Of a stretch of DNA of 64,000 bases, positions 43,403-53,062 are shown piece after piece. Position 1 is the stretch's first letter. Each line of letters opens with the position of its first letter. Location: contig NZ_JXDG01000031.1 of assembly GCF_000820515.1 (NCBI RefSeq), positions 51,464 to 115,463 on the forward strand, given 5' to 3'. The translations under genes and the position numbers were made by a program. The stretch is from Pseudomonas batumici. GTDB lineage: Bacteria > Pseudomonadota > Gammaproteobacteria > Pseudomonadales > Pseudomonadaceae. The notes beneath the pieces are model-generated. The model saw only the letters and a program-made list of their open reading frames with translations, did not search any database and was not told where the DNA came from.

Positions 43403-44629
43403 CTATCCCTTTACACACACCACCTGCCGCAAGGTGTGCAGCACTTCCACCAACTCGCGCTGGGCGTGCATGACCTGGTCGATGTCCTTGTAGGCCATCG
43501 GAATTTCGTCGATCACCGCCGCATCCTTGCGGCACTCCACATGGGCCGTTGCGCGGACCTGGTCCTCGACGGTGAACAGTTGCTTGGCCCGGGTGCGGCT
43601 CATGGTCCGACCGGCGCCATGGCTGCAGGAGCAAAACGACTCCTCGTTGCCCAGCCCGCGAACGATGAAGCTCTTGGCTCCCATGGAACCGGGGATGATG
43701 CCCAGTTCGCCCTTCTTCGCCGACACTGCGCCCTTGCGGGTCACCAGGACCTCTTCGCCGAAGTGCCGCTCCTTCTGCACATAGTTGTGATGGCAGTTCA
43801 CCGCTTCCAGCGCCGCGTCAAACGGCTTGCCGATCACCTGGCGCGCGGCGGCGATCACCGCCTGCATCATCAGCGCACGATTCTGCCGGGCGAAGTCCTG
43901 AGCCCAGCCGACCGCTTCGACGTAATCGTCAAAATGCCGGCTGCCCTCTTCGAAGTACGCCAGGTCCCGATCCGGCAAGTTGGCAATGTGCCCACGCATA
44001 TCGGCCCGGGCCAACTCGATGAACAGGTTGCCGATGGCGTTGCCAACACCACGTGAGCCGCTGTGCAGCATGAACCAGACGCGATTCGCCTCATCCAGGC
44101 AGACTTCGATGAAGTGGTTGCCTGAACCCAGGGTCCCCAGGTGGTTGCGGTTGTTGGTCTTCGCCAGCTTGGGGTACTTGTCGGTGATTGCCTTAAAACG
44201 CGACCCCAGCACCGACCACGCCAGATCGGTCGAGGTCGGGATATGATCCCAGGCGCCCTTGTCCCGCCCGCCGCGAGTACTGTTGCGCCCGTGGGGCACC
44301 GCCCGTTCGATGGCCGTGCGCAAACCGTGCAGGTTGTCCGGCAGATCGCTGGCAGTCAGCGATGTGCAGGCGGCAATCATGCCGCAACCGATATCCACGC
44401 CGACTGCCGCCGGAATGATTGCGCCCAACGTGGGAATCACGCTGCCGATGGTCGAGCCCTTGCCCAGGTGCACGTCCGGCATAACCGCCATGTGCTTGAA
44501 GATGAACGGCATCTTCGCCGTGTTCATCAGCTGCTGGCGAGCCTCGGGCTCGACCGGAACACCCTGGGTCCAGAGTTTGATCGGCTTGCCGTTGGCGACT
44601 TCGAGCAGGGTGTAAGTCTGTGCTTGCAT
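43403..44629 (-). CDS. rtcB: RNA-splicing ligase RtcB
   Basis: I chose the ATG at 44629 (MQAQTYTLLEVANGKP), giving 408 residues, the same as E. coli RtcB. Metal-binding residues lie in AVGVDIGCGMIA (Cys), LGSGNHFIEVC and AVNCHHNYV. The guanylated His lies in CSHGAGRTMSR. RtcB joins RNA 2',3'-cyclic phosphate or 3'-phosphate ends to 5'-OH ends using GTP and Mn. It is the first gene of the repair operon. The usual sigma54 activator RtcR is not encoded next to it. Confidence 0.95.
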   Translation of the reverse strand: MQAQTYTLLEVANGKPIKLWTQGVPVEPEARQQLMNTAKMPFIFKHMAVMPDVHLGKGSTIGSVIPTLGAIIPAAVGVDIGCGMIAACTSLTASDLPDNLHGLRTAIERAVPHGRNSTRGGRDKGAWDHIPTSTDLAWSVLGSRFKAITDKYPKLAKTNNRNHLGTLGSGNHFIEVCLDEANRVWFMLHSGSRGVGNAIGNLFIELARADMRGHIANLPDRDLAYFEEGSRHFDDYVEAVGWAQDFARQNRALMMQAVIAAARQVIGKPFDAALEAVNCHHNYVQKERHFGEEVLVTRKGAVSAKKGELGIIPGSMGAKSFIVRGLGNEESFCSCSHGAGRTMSRTRAKQLFTVEDQVRATAHVECRKDAAVIDEIPMAYKDIDQVMHAQRELVEVLHTLRQVVCVKG

Positions 44630-44793
44630 ACGCGGTTCGGCCTGGACTGGAAGCAACTGAATACCAATAACTGAGTTTATTTTTTCAACCTTGTAACAAA
44701 AAAGCTACTCACCCTCTCCACAGCTCAAACTCCGTGAAATCACGGGGACCGGTGCTCGTGCTCCGGTTCAAAAAAGCTGGCTGAGGTGGCAAG

Positions 44794-45552
44794 TTGATCA
44801 ATACACGATTTTCCTGCGTGGGCTGCGGCAAATGCTGCAACGACCACCATGTTCCGCTGACACTGGCCGAGTCCCGGCAGTGGGCGGCAGACGGCGGTAC
44901 CGTGATCATCCTGGTGGAGGCTTTCCTGGAAAACGGCCATGGCGTTCCGGCCTTGCAGTTCGAACATGCCCGGCGGCGTTCGACCAAGGTGCCCAGCGGC
45001 ACGACCCATGCCTGGCTGGCGGTAACGTTCGCCGCCTATAACAAGGGCCCCTGCCGCAACCTCGACGCCGATAACCGCTGCGCCATCTATGAGCGGCGGC
45101 CGTTGGTATGCCGCATCTATCCGGCGGAAATCAACCCGCACATCCCATTGCGCCCCGGCATGAAGGATTGTCCGCCCGAATCCTGGGAACAGGGAACGCC
45201 CCTGATCGTTGGAGGCCAGCTGGTCGACAGCGAGCTGGCAACGCTGATCGAGCGCTCACGCCAGGCCGATCGGGACGATATCCAGCAGAAAGCGGCGATC
45301 TGCACGCGGCTGGGCATCCGCACGACCGCCCTCAAAGGCGACGGTTTTGCCACCTATCTGCCCGACATGCAAGGCTTTATTGCCGCGGCCAATGAGGTCT
45401 GCGACAGCCCACAGGCAGCCCCGGACAACACACCCTGGGGGTTTCAACTGGCGAATCCGTCGACCGCGCGGATCCTCCTTGAACACGGCGCCGCACTGAG
45501 CCAGCCAGACGACGAGCGCTACGCGTTCATCCCACTGCAAATCCAGGATTAA
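44794..45552 (+). CDS. YkgJ-family cysteine-cluster protein
   Basis: The 252-residue protein starts MINTRFSCVGCGKCCNDHHV. C-x2-C-x2-CC with the later C in GPCRNLDADNRCAIYERRPLVCRIYP is the YkgJ/UPF0153 metal-binding pattern (a proposed Zn or Fe-S cluster). It is soluble. Function in the family is unknown. It is divergent from rtcB with a 164-bp gap in which I find no secure promoter. Confidence 0.85.
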   Translation: MINTRFSCVGCGKCCNDHHVPLTLAESRQWAADGGTVIILVEAFLENGHGVPALQFEHARRRSTKVPSGTTHAWLAVTFAAYNKGPCRNLDADNRCAIYERRPLVCRIYPAEINPHIPLRPGMKDCPPESWEQGTPLIVGGQLVDSELATLIERSRQADRDDIQQKAAICTRLGIRTTALKGDGFATYLPDMQGFIAAANEVCDSPQAAPDNTPWGFQLANPSTARILLEHGAALSQPDDERYAFIPLQIQD

Positions 45553-45589
45553 GGCTGCCGAACCCGCCATCCGCCACCGTACTCCGGCC

Positions 45590-45612
45590 AAAAACGCCAA
45601 GATGGCGTTTTT
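45590..45612 (+). terminator. Terminator after the YkgJ gene
   Basis: AAAAACGCC (45590-45598) and GGCGTTTTT (45604-45612) form a 9-bp stem with loop AAGAT and T-run, 38 bp past the stop. Confidence 0.9.
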
Positions 45613-45739
45613 TCAATCTCTAAATGCCGCTTTCTGTATTGCCCTCGCGGTATCCGTCTACGATTCTGTAAGAACGGTCACGATGGAATGTGACCCCCCG
45701 CCCAACAAAAACAGCAAGAACAGCCAGAGAGAGCCGTCC

Positions 45740-46180
45740 ATGAAAACCGTCGCAGAGCTGTTGAAACTCAAGGGTAGCCAGCATCAGGGCGTGCATACGA
45801 TCGCCCATGACCATACGGTGTTCGAAGCCCTGATCCTGATGGCTTCGAAAAATGTCGGCGCCCTTCCGGTAGTCGACAACGGCCAGGTAGTAGGCATCAT
45901 CAGCGAACGTGATTACGCCCGCAAAGTGATCCTGCACGGACTCAGTTCGGTCACCACCAAGGTCCACGAGATCATGAATGCCCCGGTCATCACCGTGGAT
46001 TCACGCCAGAACGTGCAAACCTGCATGAACATCATGACCGACAAGCATCTGCGCCATCTTCCGGTGGTCGACGACGGGCAACTGATCGGCTTGCTGTCCA
46101 TCGGTGACCTGGTGAAGGAGGCCATTGCCGAACAGGCCGACCTGATCCGGCAACTGGAACAGTATATTCGCGGTGAGTAA
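45740..46180 (+). CDS. CBS-domain-pair protein
   Basis: The start at 45740 (MKTVAELLKLKG) gives 146 residues consisting almost only of a tandem CBS (Bateman) module: first repeat with NVGALPVVDNGQVVGIISERDYARK, quoted as GALPVVDNGQ and GIISERDYA, and second with LRHLPVVDDGQLIGLLSIGD. Such stand-alone modules bind adenine nucleotides and regulate partner proteins. The partner is unknown here. An upstream in-frame extension from 45602 overlaps the preceding terminator and is rejected. Confidence 0.9.
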   Translation: MKTVAELLKLKGSQHQGVHTIAHDHTVFEALILMASKNVGALPVVDNGQVVGIISERDYARKVILHGLSSVTTKVHEIMNAPVITVDSRQNVQTCMNIMTDKHLRHLPVVDDGQLIGLLSIGDLVKEAIAEQADLIRQLEQYIRGE

Positions 46181-46210
46181 GACCGGCCCCCGGGGGCATG
46201 AACAGGATCA

Positions 46211-46240
46211 CGGCAGGCGCGAGCCCACTCGCGCCTGCCG
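46211..46240. terminator. Strong hairpin after the CBS gene
   Basis: Perfect 13-bp arms CGGCAGGCGCGAG and CTCGCGCCTGCCG with a CCCA loop, 30 bp past the CBS stop. There is no T-run. The rest of the 321-bp gap 46181-46501 contains an AT-rich stretch near 46260-46330 but no promoter I can defend. Confidence 0.55.
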
Positions 46241-46501
46241 CGTCGATTACCGCCGGAGAATTATGTCAAAATGTTTATGAAGCCCAGGTAATACGGGGCT
46301 TTCGGCGATATTTCCGATTTTTTCACAACGCTTTCACTTGACTCCCACCTGCGCGTCTCTACATTCCCCCTCCGTCCGCGCCCAGCCTTGTCCACCCTTT
46401 ACAGTTTTAAACATCGACAGCCTGGATCGGACCATCAAGTACATGCATTGTGCGTGATCCGCTCAAACCCTAGCCGCGGCGCTCACCGCTAAGGTCGACC
46501 C

Positions 46502-48193
46502 ATGAACCCTCACGTCTTTCCCCTCTCCGCCGAAACGCTCAGGCGCTGGTCCGTACCGGTACTGCTGCTGGGCTTCGCGGTGTTCTACCTGCTGCCTCTG
46601 ATGAGCCACGGCCTGTGGATTCCCGACGAACCCCGCTACGCCCAGATCAGCCAGGAGATGCTGCTGAGCGGCAACTGGACCTCTCCGCACTTCATGGGCC
46701 TGCGCTACTTCGAAAAACCCATTGCCGGCTACTGGATGATCGCCATCGGCCAGGCAATATTTGGTGACAACCTTTTCGGGGTGCGTGTGGCGTCGGCTTT
46801 CTCCACCGGCCTCAGCGTGCTGCTGACCTACCTGATCGCCCGACGCCTGTGGAACGACCCGCGCAAGAGCTTCGCCTCGGCCTTGCTGTTCATGAGCTTC
46901 GGCTTGATCGCCGGGCAAGCCGGCTACGCCAACCTCGACCCGCAATTCACCCTGTGGTCGAACCTGAGTCTCTTCGCCTTCTGGTTCGCGGTCGACAGCA
47001 CCGAGCGACGCCATCGCCTGTACGCCTGGGCCGGGCTGGGCCTGGCCTGCGGCATGGGCTTCCTGACCAAGGGTTTCCTCGCCTTGCTGCTGCCGGTACT
47101 GATCGCCCTGCCCTACATGCTCTGGCAGCGTCGCCTGGGTGAACTGTTGCGCTATGGCCCGCTGGCGGTAGTCGTGGCGGTCATCGTCGCGCTGCCCTGG
47201 GTGTTGGCGGTCAACGCCCAGGAGCCCGACTACTGGAATTTCTTCTTCTGGCATGAACACATCCAGCGCTTTGCTGGTGATAACGCCCAGCATGCCCGGC
47301 CCTGGTGGTTCTACCTGCCGCTGCTGGTGGTGTCCTGCCTGCCGTGGTCGGTGCTGCTGGTCCCGACCTTCAAGCAGGCCTGGCAGGAAAAGCGCCAGGC
47401 CGGCACCGGCTTCCTGTGGCTGTGGTTCCTGTTGCCCCTGGCCTTCTTCAGCCTGAGCCGAGGCAAGCTGCCGACCTACATCATGCCGTGCCTGTTGCCA
47501 CTGGCGCTGATGATGGGCAATGCGTTGATCGATCGCGTGGCCCGTGCCGAAGGCCGGCTGCTGCGGATCAATGGCTGGCTCAACCTGGTCCTGGGCGTGG
47601 TCGCCCTGGTCGCGCTGATCTACCTGCAAACCAGCCGTTCGATCTACAGCAACAGCCATGCGGAAGTCTTCAATCTCTCGCTGGTGTTCATCATGCTGAT
47701 GGGTTGGATCATTGCCAACGCCCTGCAAGCGTTGCGCCCGCTGACCCTCTGGGCCATGCCGGCGCTGGGGATCGGCTTGCTGGTGGCGCTGCTGCCGGCG
47801 GGCATGCCGGCCAGCATCATCAACGAGAGGATGCCGGATCAATTTATTGCAGAACATGTCGATGAATTGCGCCAGACCAACCGCCTGCTCAGCAACGAAC
47901 TGGGCGCCGCCTCCGCGCTCTCCTGGCGCCTGCAACGTCCGCGGGTGGATTTGTTCAACACAGCGGGTGAATTGAAGTACGGTCTCGACTATCCTGATGC
48001 CGCCGAGCGGCAGGTCAACTCCGCCAGCATCGAACAATGGATGACCGAGGCCCGTAAACAGGGCTCGGTCGGTGTAGTCCTGCGCGTCAAGAGCGTGGAC
48101 GAAATGCGTGAAGTCGAGCAGCTTCCACTGGACGGCAAGCGTTATCAGAAGGGTAATACCATCATCATGATCTTCCCGCAGACCCAACCATGA
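46502..48193 (+). CDS. ArnT-like lipid-linked glycosyltransferase (GT83/PMT fold)
   Basis: The 563-residue polytopic protein has the catalytic first periplasmic loop [20 protein letters not shown] (Asp-Glu acceptor/metal motif), [19 protein letters not shown] and [14 protein letters not shown], all typical of ArnT. ArnT moves 4-amino-4-deoxy-L-arabinose from undecaprenyl phosphate to lipid A. No other arn gene is nearby, so this is probably a paralogue outside the arn operon, and the sugar is uncertain. It overlaps the next glycosyltransferase gene by four bases. Confidence 0.85.
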   Translation: MNPHVFPLSAETLRRWSVPVLLLGFAVFYLLPLMSHGLWIPDEPRYAQISQEMLLSGNWTSPHFMGLRYFEKPIAGYWMIAIGQAIFGDNLFGVRVASAFSTGLSVLLTYLIARRLWNDPRKSFASALLFMSFGLIAGQAGYANLDPQFTLWSNLSLFAFWFAVDSTERRHRLYAWAGLGLACGMGFLTKGFLALLLPVLIALPYMLWQRRLGELLRYGPLAVVVAVIVALPWVLAVNAQEPDYWNFFFWHEHIQRFAGDNAQHARPWWFYLPLLVVSCLPWSVLLVPTFKQAWQEKRQAGTGFLWLWFLLPLAFFSLSRGKLPTYIMPCLLPLALMMGNALIDRVARAEGRLLRINGWLNLVLGVVALVALIYLQTSRSIYSNSHAEVFNLSLVFIMLMGWIIANALQALRPLTLWAMPALGIGLLVALLPAGMPASIINERMPDQFIAEHVDELRQTNRLLSNELGAASALSWRLQRPRVDLFNTAGELKYGLDYPDAAERQVNSASIEQWMTEARKQGSVGVVLRVKSVDEMREVEQLPLDGKRYQKGNTIIMIFPQTQP

Positions 48194-49746
48194 ATCCCCA
48201 CCCCATGAATCAAAGTTTCTGGAAAACCGACAAAGGCGCACTGACGCTTCTGCTTATCGTAACCGCCCTCCTGCTGCTGGTTGGCCTGGGCCAACGGGAG
48301 TTGTGGGGCGCGGAAACGCGCTGGGCCAACATCGCCCTGCAGATGTTGCAGTCGGGCAACTACTTCGACCCCTACCTCAGGGGGTCTCCCTACTACGACA
48401 AACCACTGCCCTCCTACTGGCTGATCACCGCCAGCGCCGGCCTGATGGGTGGCCTGGGCCACTGGTCGCTGCGACTGTCGTCGGTGATTGCCGCCTGGCT
48501 GACGGTCTGGCTGGTCTACCTGATCGGCGAGCGCCTGTGGCGCAAGGGCACTGGCCTGATCGCCGGCTGGATGCTGGCCACCACCTTCTATTTCGTGTTC
48601 TGGGCACGGGTGGCGACAGCCGACATCCTCACGGTGTTTGGCGTGGTCGCGGCCATCTGGTGGTACTGGCGTGGGCCGGATGACACCCGACTGGGCCGCT
48701 ACACGGTGTTTTTCCTGATCCTGTCCCTGACTTCGCTGCTCAAGGGGCTGATCGGTTTCATCCTGCCGGGACTGATCCTGCTGCCGCACGTACTGGCTGA
48801 CGGGCGCTGGAAACGTCACCTCAACCCCCGCCTGTTCGTCGCCCTGGCGATTGCCGGCGCGCTGTATGCCACCCCCTTCGCGCTGTCGCATTTCTACGGT
48901 TCGCCGACCTATGGCGAGAGCGGCCTGGCGCTGGTGTTCAAGGAAAACGTTGTCCGTTTCTTCAACCCCTTCGACCATATGGGGCCGATCTACACCTACC
49001 TGATCTACCTGCCGGCCTACACCCTGCCCTGGGCTCCGTGCTGGATCCTCGGCCTGTGGGTCGCCATACGCCAATGGAAAACGATCGAGCCCAATACCCG
49101 CTGGCTGGTCTGGGCACTGGGGCTGTTGTTCCTGTTCTTCACCCTCAGTGGCAGTCGGCGCAGCTACTATGTGCTGCCCCTGGTGCCGTTCGCCCAATTG
49201 CTGGCGGCCTGGTGGGTCACCCGGCGCCTCGAAGAGAAGCGCGCTGCCGGCAAGGTCGCGGGACCGGGCTGGGCCAAGGGCTTCGGTGCGACGGCGGTGT
49301 TTCTGCTGCTGGTGATCGGCGTGCTCTATCCATGGACCAACGGCGGCGGCGGCGTGATCAAGTTCGCCGACGACGTGCGTGCCAAGGCCAGTCAGCAAAT
49401 GCCTTGGGATGAATGGAAAATGGTCATGATCGAGGTGGACAACAAAGTGCCGATGTACATGAACAACCAGGGCACGCCGTTCTACTACGTCAACAACTCC
49501 CAGGACTACCCACGTACCGGCGATAGCGCTGCGTTCATGGCCTGGCTGGAGAAGACCAGTGGCCAGCGCTGGGACCCGGCACGCACGCTGATCGTCACCA
49601 GCTACAGCAAGCACGACGAGGTGCCGTTGAGCTACTTCTCGGCCGACCATGACGTGGTCACCACCGAGCTCACCAATGGGGCGCGGATCGCCAAGAAGAA
49701 AGAGAGTGGCAGCGTGGCCTACATCCCCAAGGCCAAGGGCCTTTAG
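48190..49746 (+). CDS. Second PMT/GT39-type membrane glycosyltransferase
   Basis: The 518-residue protein has about 11 hydrophobic helices. The catalytic loop is [20 protein letters not shown], in which the usual DE pair is changed to AET, followed by [20 protein letters not shown] and [14 protein letters not shown]. It is related to the preceding ArnT-like protein and translationally coupled to it (ATGA). The two likely act together on a lipid-linked sugar in the periplasm. The C-terminal 130 residues are periplasmic and soluble. Confidence 0.82.
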   Translation: MNPHPMNQSFWKTDKGALTLLLIVTALLLLVGLGQRELWGAETRWANIALQMLQSGNYFDPYLRGSPYYDKPLPSYWLITASAGLMGGLGHWSLRLSSVIAAWLTVWLVYLIGERLWRKGTGLIAGWMLATTFYFVFWARVATADILTVFGVVAAIWWYWRGPDDTRLGRYTVFFLILSLTSLLKGLIGFILPGLILLPHVLADGRWKRHLNPRLFVALAIAGALYATPFALSHFYGSPTYGESGLALVFKENVVRFFNPFDHMGPIYTYLIYLPAYTLPWAPCWILGLWVAIRQWKTIEPNTRWLVWALGLLFLFFTLSGSRRSYYVLPLVPFAQLLAAWWVTRRLEEKRAAGKVAGPGWAKGFGATAVFLLLVIGVLYPWTNGGGGVIKFADDVRAKASQQMPWDEWKMVMIEVDNKVPMYMNNQGTPFYYVNNSQDYPRTGDSAAFMAWLEKTSGQRWDPARTLIVTSYSKHDEVPLSYFSADHDVVTTELTNGARIAKKKESGSVAYIPKAKGL

Positions 49747-49755
49747 CCGATGAAC

Positions 49756-49780
49756 AAGGGCACCGGAAGGTGCCCTTTTT
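49756..49780 (+). terminator. Terminator after the glycosyltransferase pair
   Basis: AAGGGCACC (49756-49764) and GGTGCCCTT (49769-49777), loop GGAA, then a run of T. Confidence 0.93.
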
Positions 49781-49798
49781 TTCTTTCAAGGAGACGCG

Positions 49799-50323
49799 AT
49801 GAACCCCCGCATACGGACATGCCCTCTTCCCATCGACTCGGCCATTCATCAATACCTGCCGGGCGCGAGTTTCATCGATAGCCAATGCGTGGAGGTCGAC
49901 AACACCGAGCGCACCGCCCTGCGGCATGCCTTGAACCTGATGTCGATGACACCGGCCTGGATCGATAACCTGATGGTATTGCGCAATCGCCTGGTCCAGC
50001 TATTCGGGCTCAAGGACCTTGGGCACCTGACCCGGGTCGACCTGTCCAGGGACGATGCGTCCTACGGCGAAAATGACCGGGTGGGCATCTTCACCCTGAT
50101 CGCCAATCGACCCGATGAAGTGGTGCTCGCCGACAAGGACAAGCACCTGGACGTCTACCTGACACTCAATCGCTCAGCAGCGACGCCGGAAGGCACACGC
50201 ACGCTCACCCTGTCAACGGTGGTGCGCACACACAATCTCCTGGGCAAGCTCTACATGCTTCCCGTAGGGCCTTTTCACCGGATGATCGTGCCGATCACCC
50301 TGAGAAACATCTCCCGTCTCTGA
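49799..50323 (+). CDS. DUF2867-family protein
   Basis: AAGGAG lies 8 bases before the ATG. The 174-residue soluble protein contains ALRHALNLMSMTPAWIDNLM, then RNRLVQLFGLKDLG, the pattern of DUF2867 proteins, and ends TLRNISRL. No catalytic motif is visible and the function is unknown. It lies 53 bp after the glycosyltransferase pair but behind a terminator, so is probably transcribed on its own. Confidence 0.8.
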   Translation: MNPRIRTCPLPIDSAIHQYLPGASFIDSQCVEVDNTERTALRHALNLMSMTPAWIDNLMVLRNRLVQLFGLKDLGHLTRVDLSRDDASYGENDRVGIFTLIANRPDEVVLADKDKHLDVYLTLNRSAATPEGTRTLTLSTVVRTHNLLGKLYMLPVGPFHRMIVPITLRNISRL

Positions 50324-50362
50324 GTGAGTAGCCGGCTGCCGGCCTTGGGCGCCATCGTCCGG

Positions 50363-51718
50363 TCAAATCAACCGTTCGATCCGCTTATAGCGCCACACGC
50401 CCCGGTAATAGGTGGTCTGCATCCCCAACATGCACAGGTAAGCCACCGGAAAAGCCATCCATACCCCTTCCAGGCCGAAACGCGCATCGAGCAGATAAGC
50501 CACCGGCAACTCCACCCCGACGATGCAGAACACCGAGATGAGCACCGGTGCCAGCACCGTGCCGCTGGCCCGCATGATGCCGCCTATCGCCGCCTGGAAA
50601 CCGAAGACCAGGATGCTCCAGAGCATGATGTGCAACAGGTGCTCGGCCTGGGCCCGGGTGGTCGGGTCGGTGATGAACAGGCCCAGCAACCAGTGGGACA
50701 ACCCATACCCCAGGACGATCAGTGCGCCGGTCAGGCAGGTGTTGATCATCAGGCCCGTGCGCAGGATCGGTCCCATGCGCTCCAGACGCCCCGCGCCAAT
50801 GGCCTGGGCACCGAGAATCGACGCGGTAATCGCAATCGACAACGCCGGGAACTGTACGTAGTTGACGATCTGGGTCACCGCGCCATACGCCGCCGTCGCC
50901 TGGGAGCCGTGATGGTTGACCAGGGACAGGATCACCAGCTCGGACAGCGACAGCACCACCATCTGCAAGCCCGTGGGCAGACCGATTTTCAGGACTTTGC
51001 CCAGGATCTCCCAATCCAGTCGCATCGCCATCAGCAACGCCCGGTCCGGGGCCAGGACGCTGGCTTTACGAAGCAGGCGCAAGGCCAGGAAGATCATCGC
51101 CAACGCAGTACCCACCAGCCCGGCCACGGCCGCGCTGCGGATGCCCATCTGCGGCAATCCCAGCCAGCCGCGAATCAGCGCCGGGGTCAGGAACAAGCCG
51201 GTGCAGGTGGAGACCGCCAAAGCCAGCAGCGGCGACAGCGTATCGCTGATGCCACGCAGCAACTGGGTGAAGAGCACGAAGACCAGCAACAGCGGCATGA
51301 TCAACATCATCACCTGGGCATAGCCGACCGCTTCGTCGAGCACGTCGGCGGGCGTGCCCAGGCCGATCAGGGCCGGGCGCGCAAACACGCTGCCCAGCAC
51401 GGCCGCGACCAGGCCGATCAGGACACCCAGGGCCAGTGTCGTGCCGGCAACCGCCTTGACCGAGTCCGGCTCGCGGGCGCCCCAGGCTTGCCCGATCAAC
51501 ACCGAGGCCCCCGCCCCCAGCCCGATGATCAGGGCGATAAAGAAGAAGACGATGGGAAACATCCCCGACACCGACGCCAATGCCTGGGTGCCGAGCAGTT
51601 GGCCGATGTAGATGCTGTTGAGGGTGCCGGAGAACGACTGGAGGAAATTGGAAAGCACCATGGGTGCCAGAAAAACCAGATAGGTTTGCCAAAGCGGGCG
51701 CTGGGAGTTTTTTTGCAT
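50363..51718 (-). CDS. MATE-family efflux transporter
   Basis: The 451-residue protein has twelve hydrophobic helices in two halves. The first includes MVLSNFLQSFSGTLNSIYIG and GAGASVLIGQAWGARE; the second repeats the pattern in ITASILGAQAIGAGRLER. This is the NorM/DinF multidrug and toxin extrusion type, exchanging drugs for Na+ or H+. It is convergent with the DUF2867 gene. Confidence 0.9.
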   Translation of the reverse strand: MQKNSQRPLWQTYLVFLAPMVLSNFLQSFSGTLNSIYIGQLLGTQALASVSGMFPIVFFFIALIIGLGAGASVLIGQAWGAREPDSVKAVAGTTLALGVLIGLVAAVLGSVFARPALIGLGTPADVLDEAVGYAQVMMLIMPLLLVFVLFTQLLRGISDTLSPLLALAVSTCTGLFLTPALIRGWLGLPQMGIRSAAVAGLVGTALAMIFLALRLLRKASVLAPDRALLMAMRLDWEILGKVLKIGLPTGLQMVVLSLSELVILSLVNHHGSQATAAYGAVTQIVNYVQFPALSIAITASILGAQAIGAGRLERMGPILRTGLMINTCLTGALIVLGYGLSHWLLGLFITDPTTRAQAEHLLHIMLWSILVFGFQAAIGGIMRASGTVLAPVLISVFCIVGVELPVAYLLDARFGLEGVWMAFPVAYLCMLGMQTTYYRGVWRYKRIERLI

Positions 51719-51805
51719 GAAGGGGTCGGATTCCGATGGATAGGCAGCTACGTGCCCGCCGACTCTACCTGATAGAGGAGCCCGTGTTGAGTCTCATCGC
51801 CTTGC

Positions 51806-52840
51806 TCAAAGACCCGGGGTCACCTTCTGCGCGGGTTCGGTCCCGCCCCGCTGCTCCATCGCTGTCGCGAGATGCCCTTCGATCTGTGCCGAAAGATAGT
51901 AGGTCGCGGCCATCACCCCGGTGTTCGGATCCGATACCAGCTTGAGCCACGCCTTGTCGAAGGCCTCCCCCAGGCTCTTGCGAAGTCGCACCCGGGTATC
52001 CGGTTGCTCATGCTCGTGGACGACGGCACGCAAACCCGCCACCCCCAGGGAGATCATCGCCCCGGCCACCCGCCCGACCGCCGTCGCGACCGCACCGGCC
52101 GCCCCGCGACTGGCGAACTCACCCTGGAGTTTCTCGCTGGTCTGTTTCGCGACCAAATTGATACCCGCGCTCGATGTGCCTTCACTCGCGCCCCCTGCCT
52201 TGTGAATACGGGCGTCCAAGGCCACATAGGCCGGCAACCGGGCCAACGGCGCAGCCCTCAGCGCTTGATAGAGCGACACGTTATGATCCGCGGGCGGGGC
52301 CAGGGAAATCGCCGGGATCTGGTTGATGTGCTGGTCGAACTGGTCCGCCGGCACACCATAACGCTGAGCGATCAACCCTAGCTGCTTACCCAACTGCTCA
52401 AGGTAAAACTGCGCCGCCTGATCCATGATGGCGTCGGGATCGGTCTCCAGCGCCACAGGGGCCAGTACCCGTGCTCGATACTGCTCCTGCAGATAGCTCG
52501 CCAGGCGCGTGGCTGACGCATCCTGCTCGCCCCGGTCATTGAGCTGGTACCAACCGACTTTGATCGACAACCACTCCTGGGTCCAATAATCGTCAAACCA
52601 GGGAATGAATTTTTCGTCGGTCTGCTGATAGATCCGCGTACGCCAATACTCCATGGCGCTGCGCGCCCAGGCGTCGGATTGCAAAGTGGCCTGCTCGGAC
52701 GCCTGGATGAGATCGACATCGACTTGCTGCCAGACCGCCGAGGAAACCGAAGACGGTGCCGACGTTTCACGGGCGCGGTCAAGACCGGCGCATCCGGCCA
52801 ACACCATCACCAAGGCAACGATCAGCACACGCGGGCTCAA
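51806..52840 (-). CDS. Predicted lipoprotein of unknown function
   Basis: A TTG start at 52840 is preferred since GGGAG lies 8 bases before it and the result is a compact lipoprotein signal (PRVLIVALVMVLAGCAG; lipobox LAGC). An ATG at 52888 would add 16 residues. The protein has about 344 residues. The mature part is largely helical with WFDDYWTQEWLSIKVGWYQ, then a small-residue hydrophobic stretch AAGAVATAVGRVAGAMISLG near 245-265. No enzyme motif is recognised. It is probably anchored to the outer or inner membrane facing the periplasm. Confidence 0.72.
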   Translation of the reverse strand: MSPRVLIVALVMVLAGCAGLDRARETSAPSSVSSAVWQQVDVDLIQASEQATLQSDAWARSAMEYWRTRIYQQTDEKFIPWFDDYWTQEWLSIKVGWYQLNDRGEQDASATRLASYLQEQYRARVLAPVALETDPDAIMDQAAQFYLEQLGKQLGLIAQRYGVPADQFDQHINQIPAISLAPPADHNVSLYQALRAAPLARLPAYVALDARIHKAGGASEGTSSAGINLVAKQTSEKLQGEFASRGAAGAVATAVGRVAGAMISLGVAGLRAVVHEHEQPDTRVRLRKSLGEAFDKAWLKLVSDPNTGVMAATYYLSAQIEGHLATAMEQRGGTEPAQKVTPGL

Positions 52841-53062
52841 GATTGCAACTCCCGAAAGCCGGGTCAAGCACACGCGTGCCGCCGGCATCCCCTGTCTTGA
52901 GTATAGGTCGCCACCCCGTCAGGCCCGGGCGCTTGCCGACCTTGACCGGGCAAACAACGGTAGCGACAGGTGTCAAAAATGTTACCCGCCGGAGAATCGC
53001 CTGAAACCCGCCCCCTTACAGAATGCGCCCACGCCTGAACATCCAGGCACTCACATCAGCCC

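Noticed and set aside
44640..44720. Sigma54 promoter before rtcB
   Set aside because: A TGG...TTGC pair is present on the minus strand but GG and GC are 9, not 10, bases apart and no RtcR gene is adjacent.
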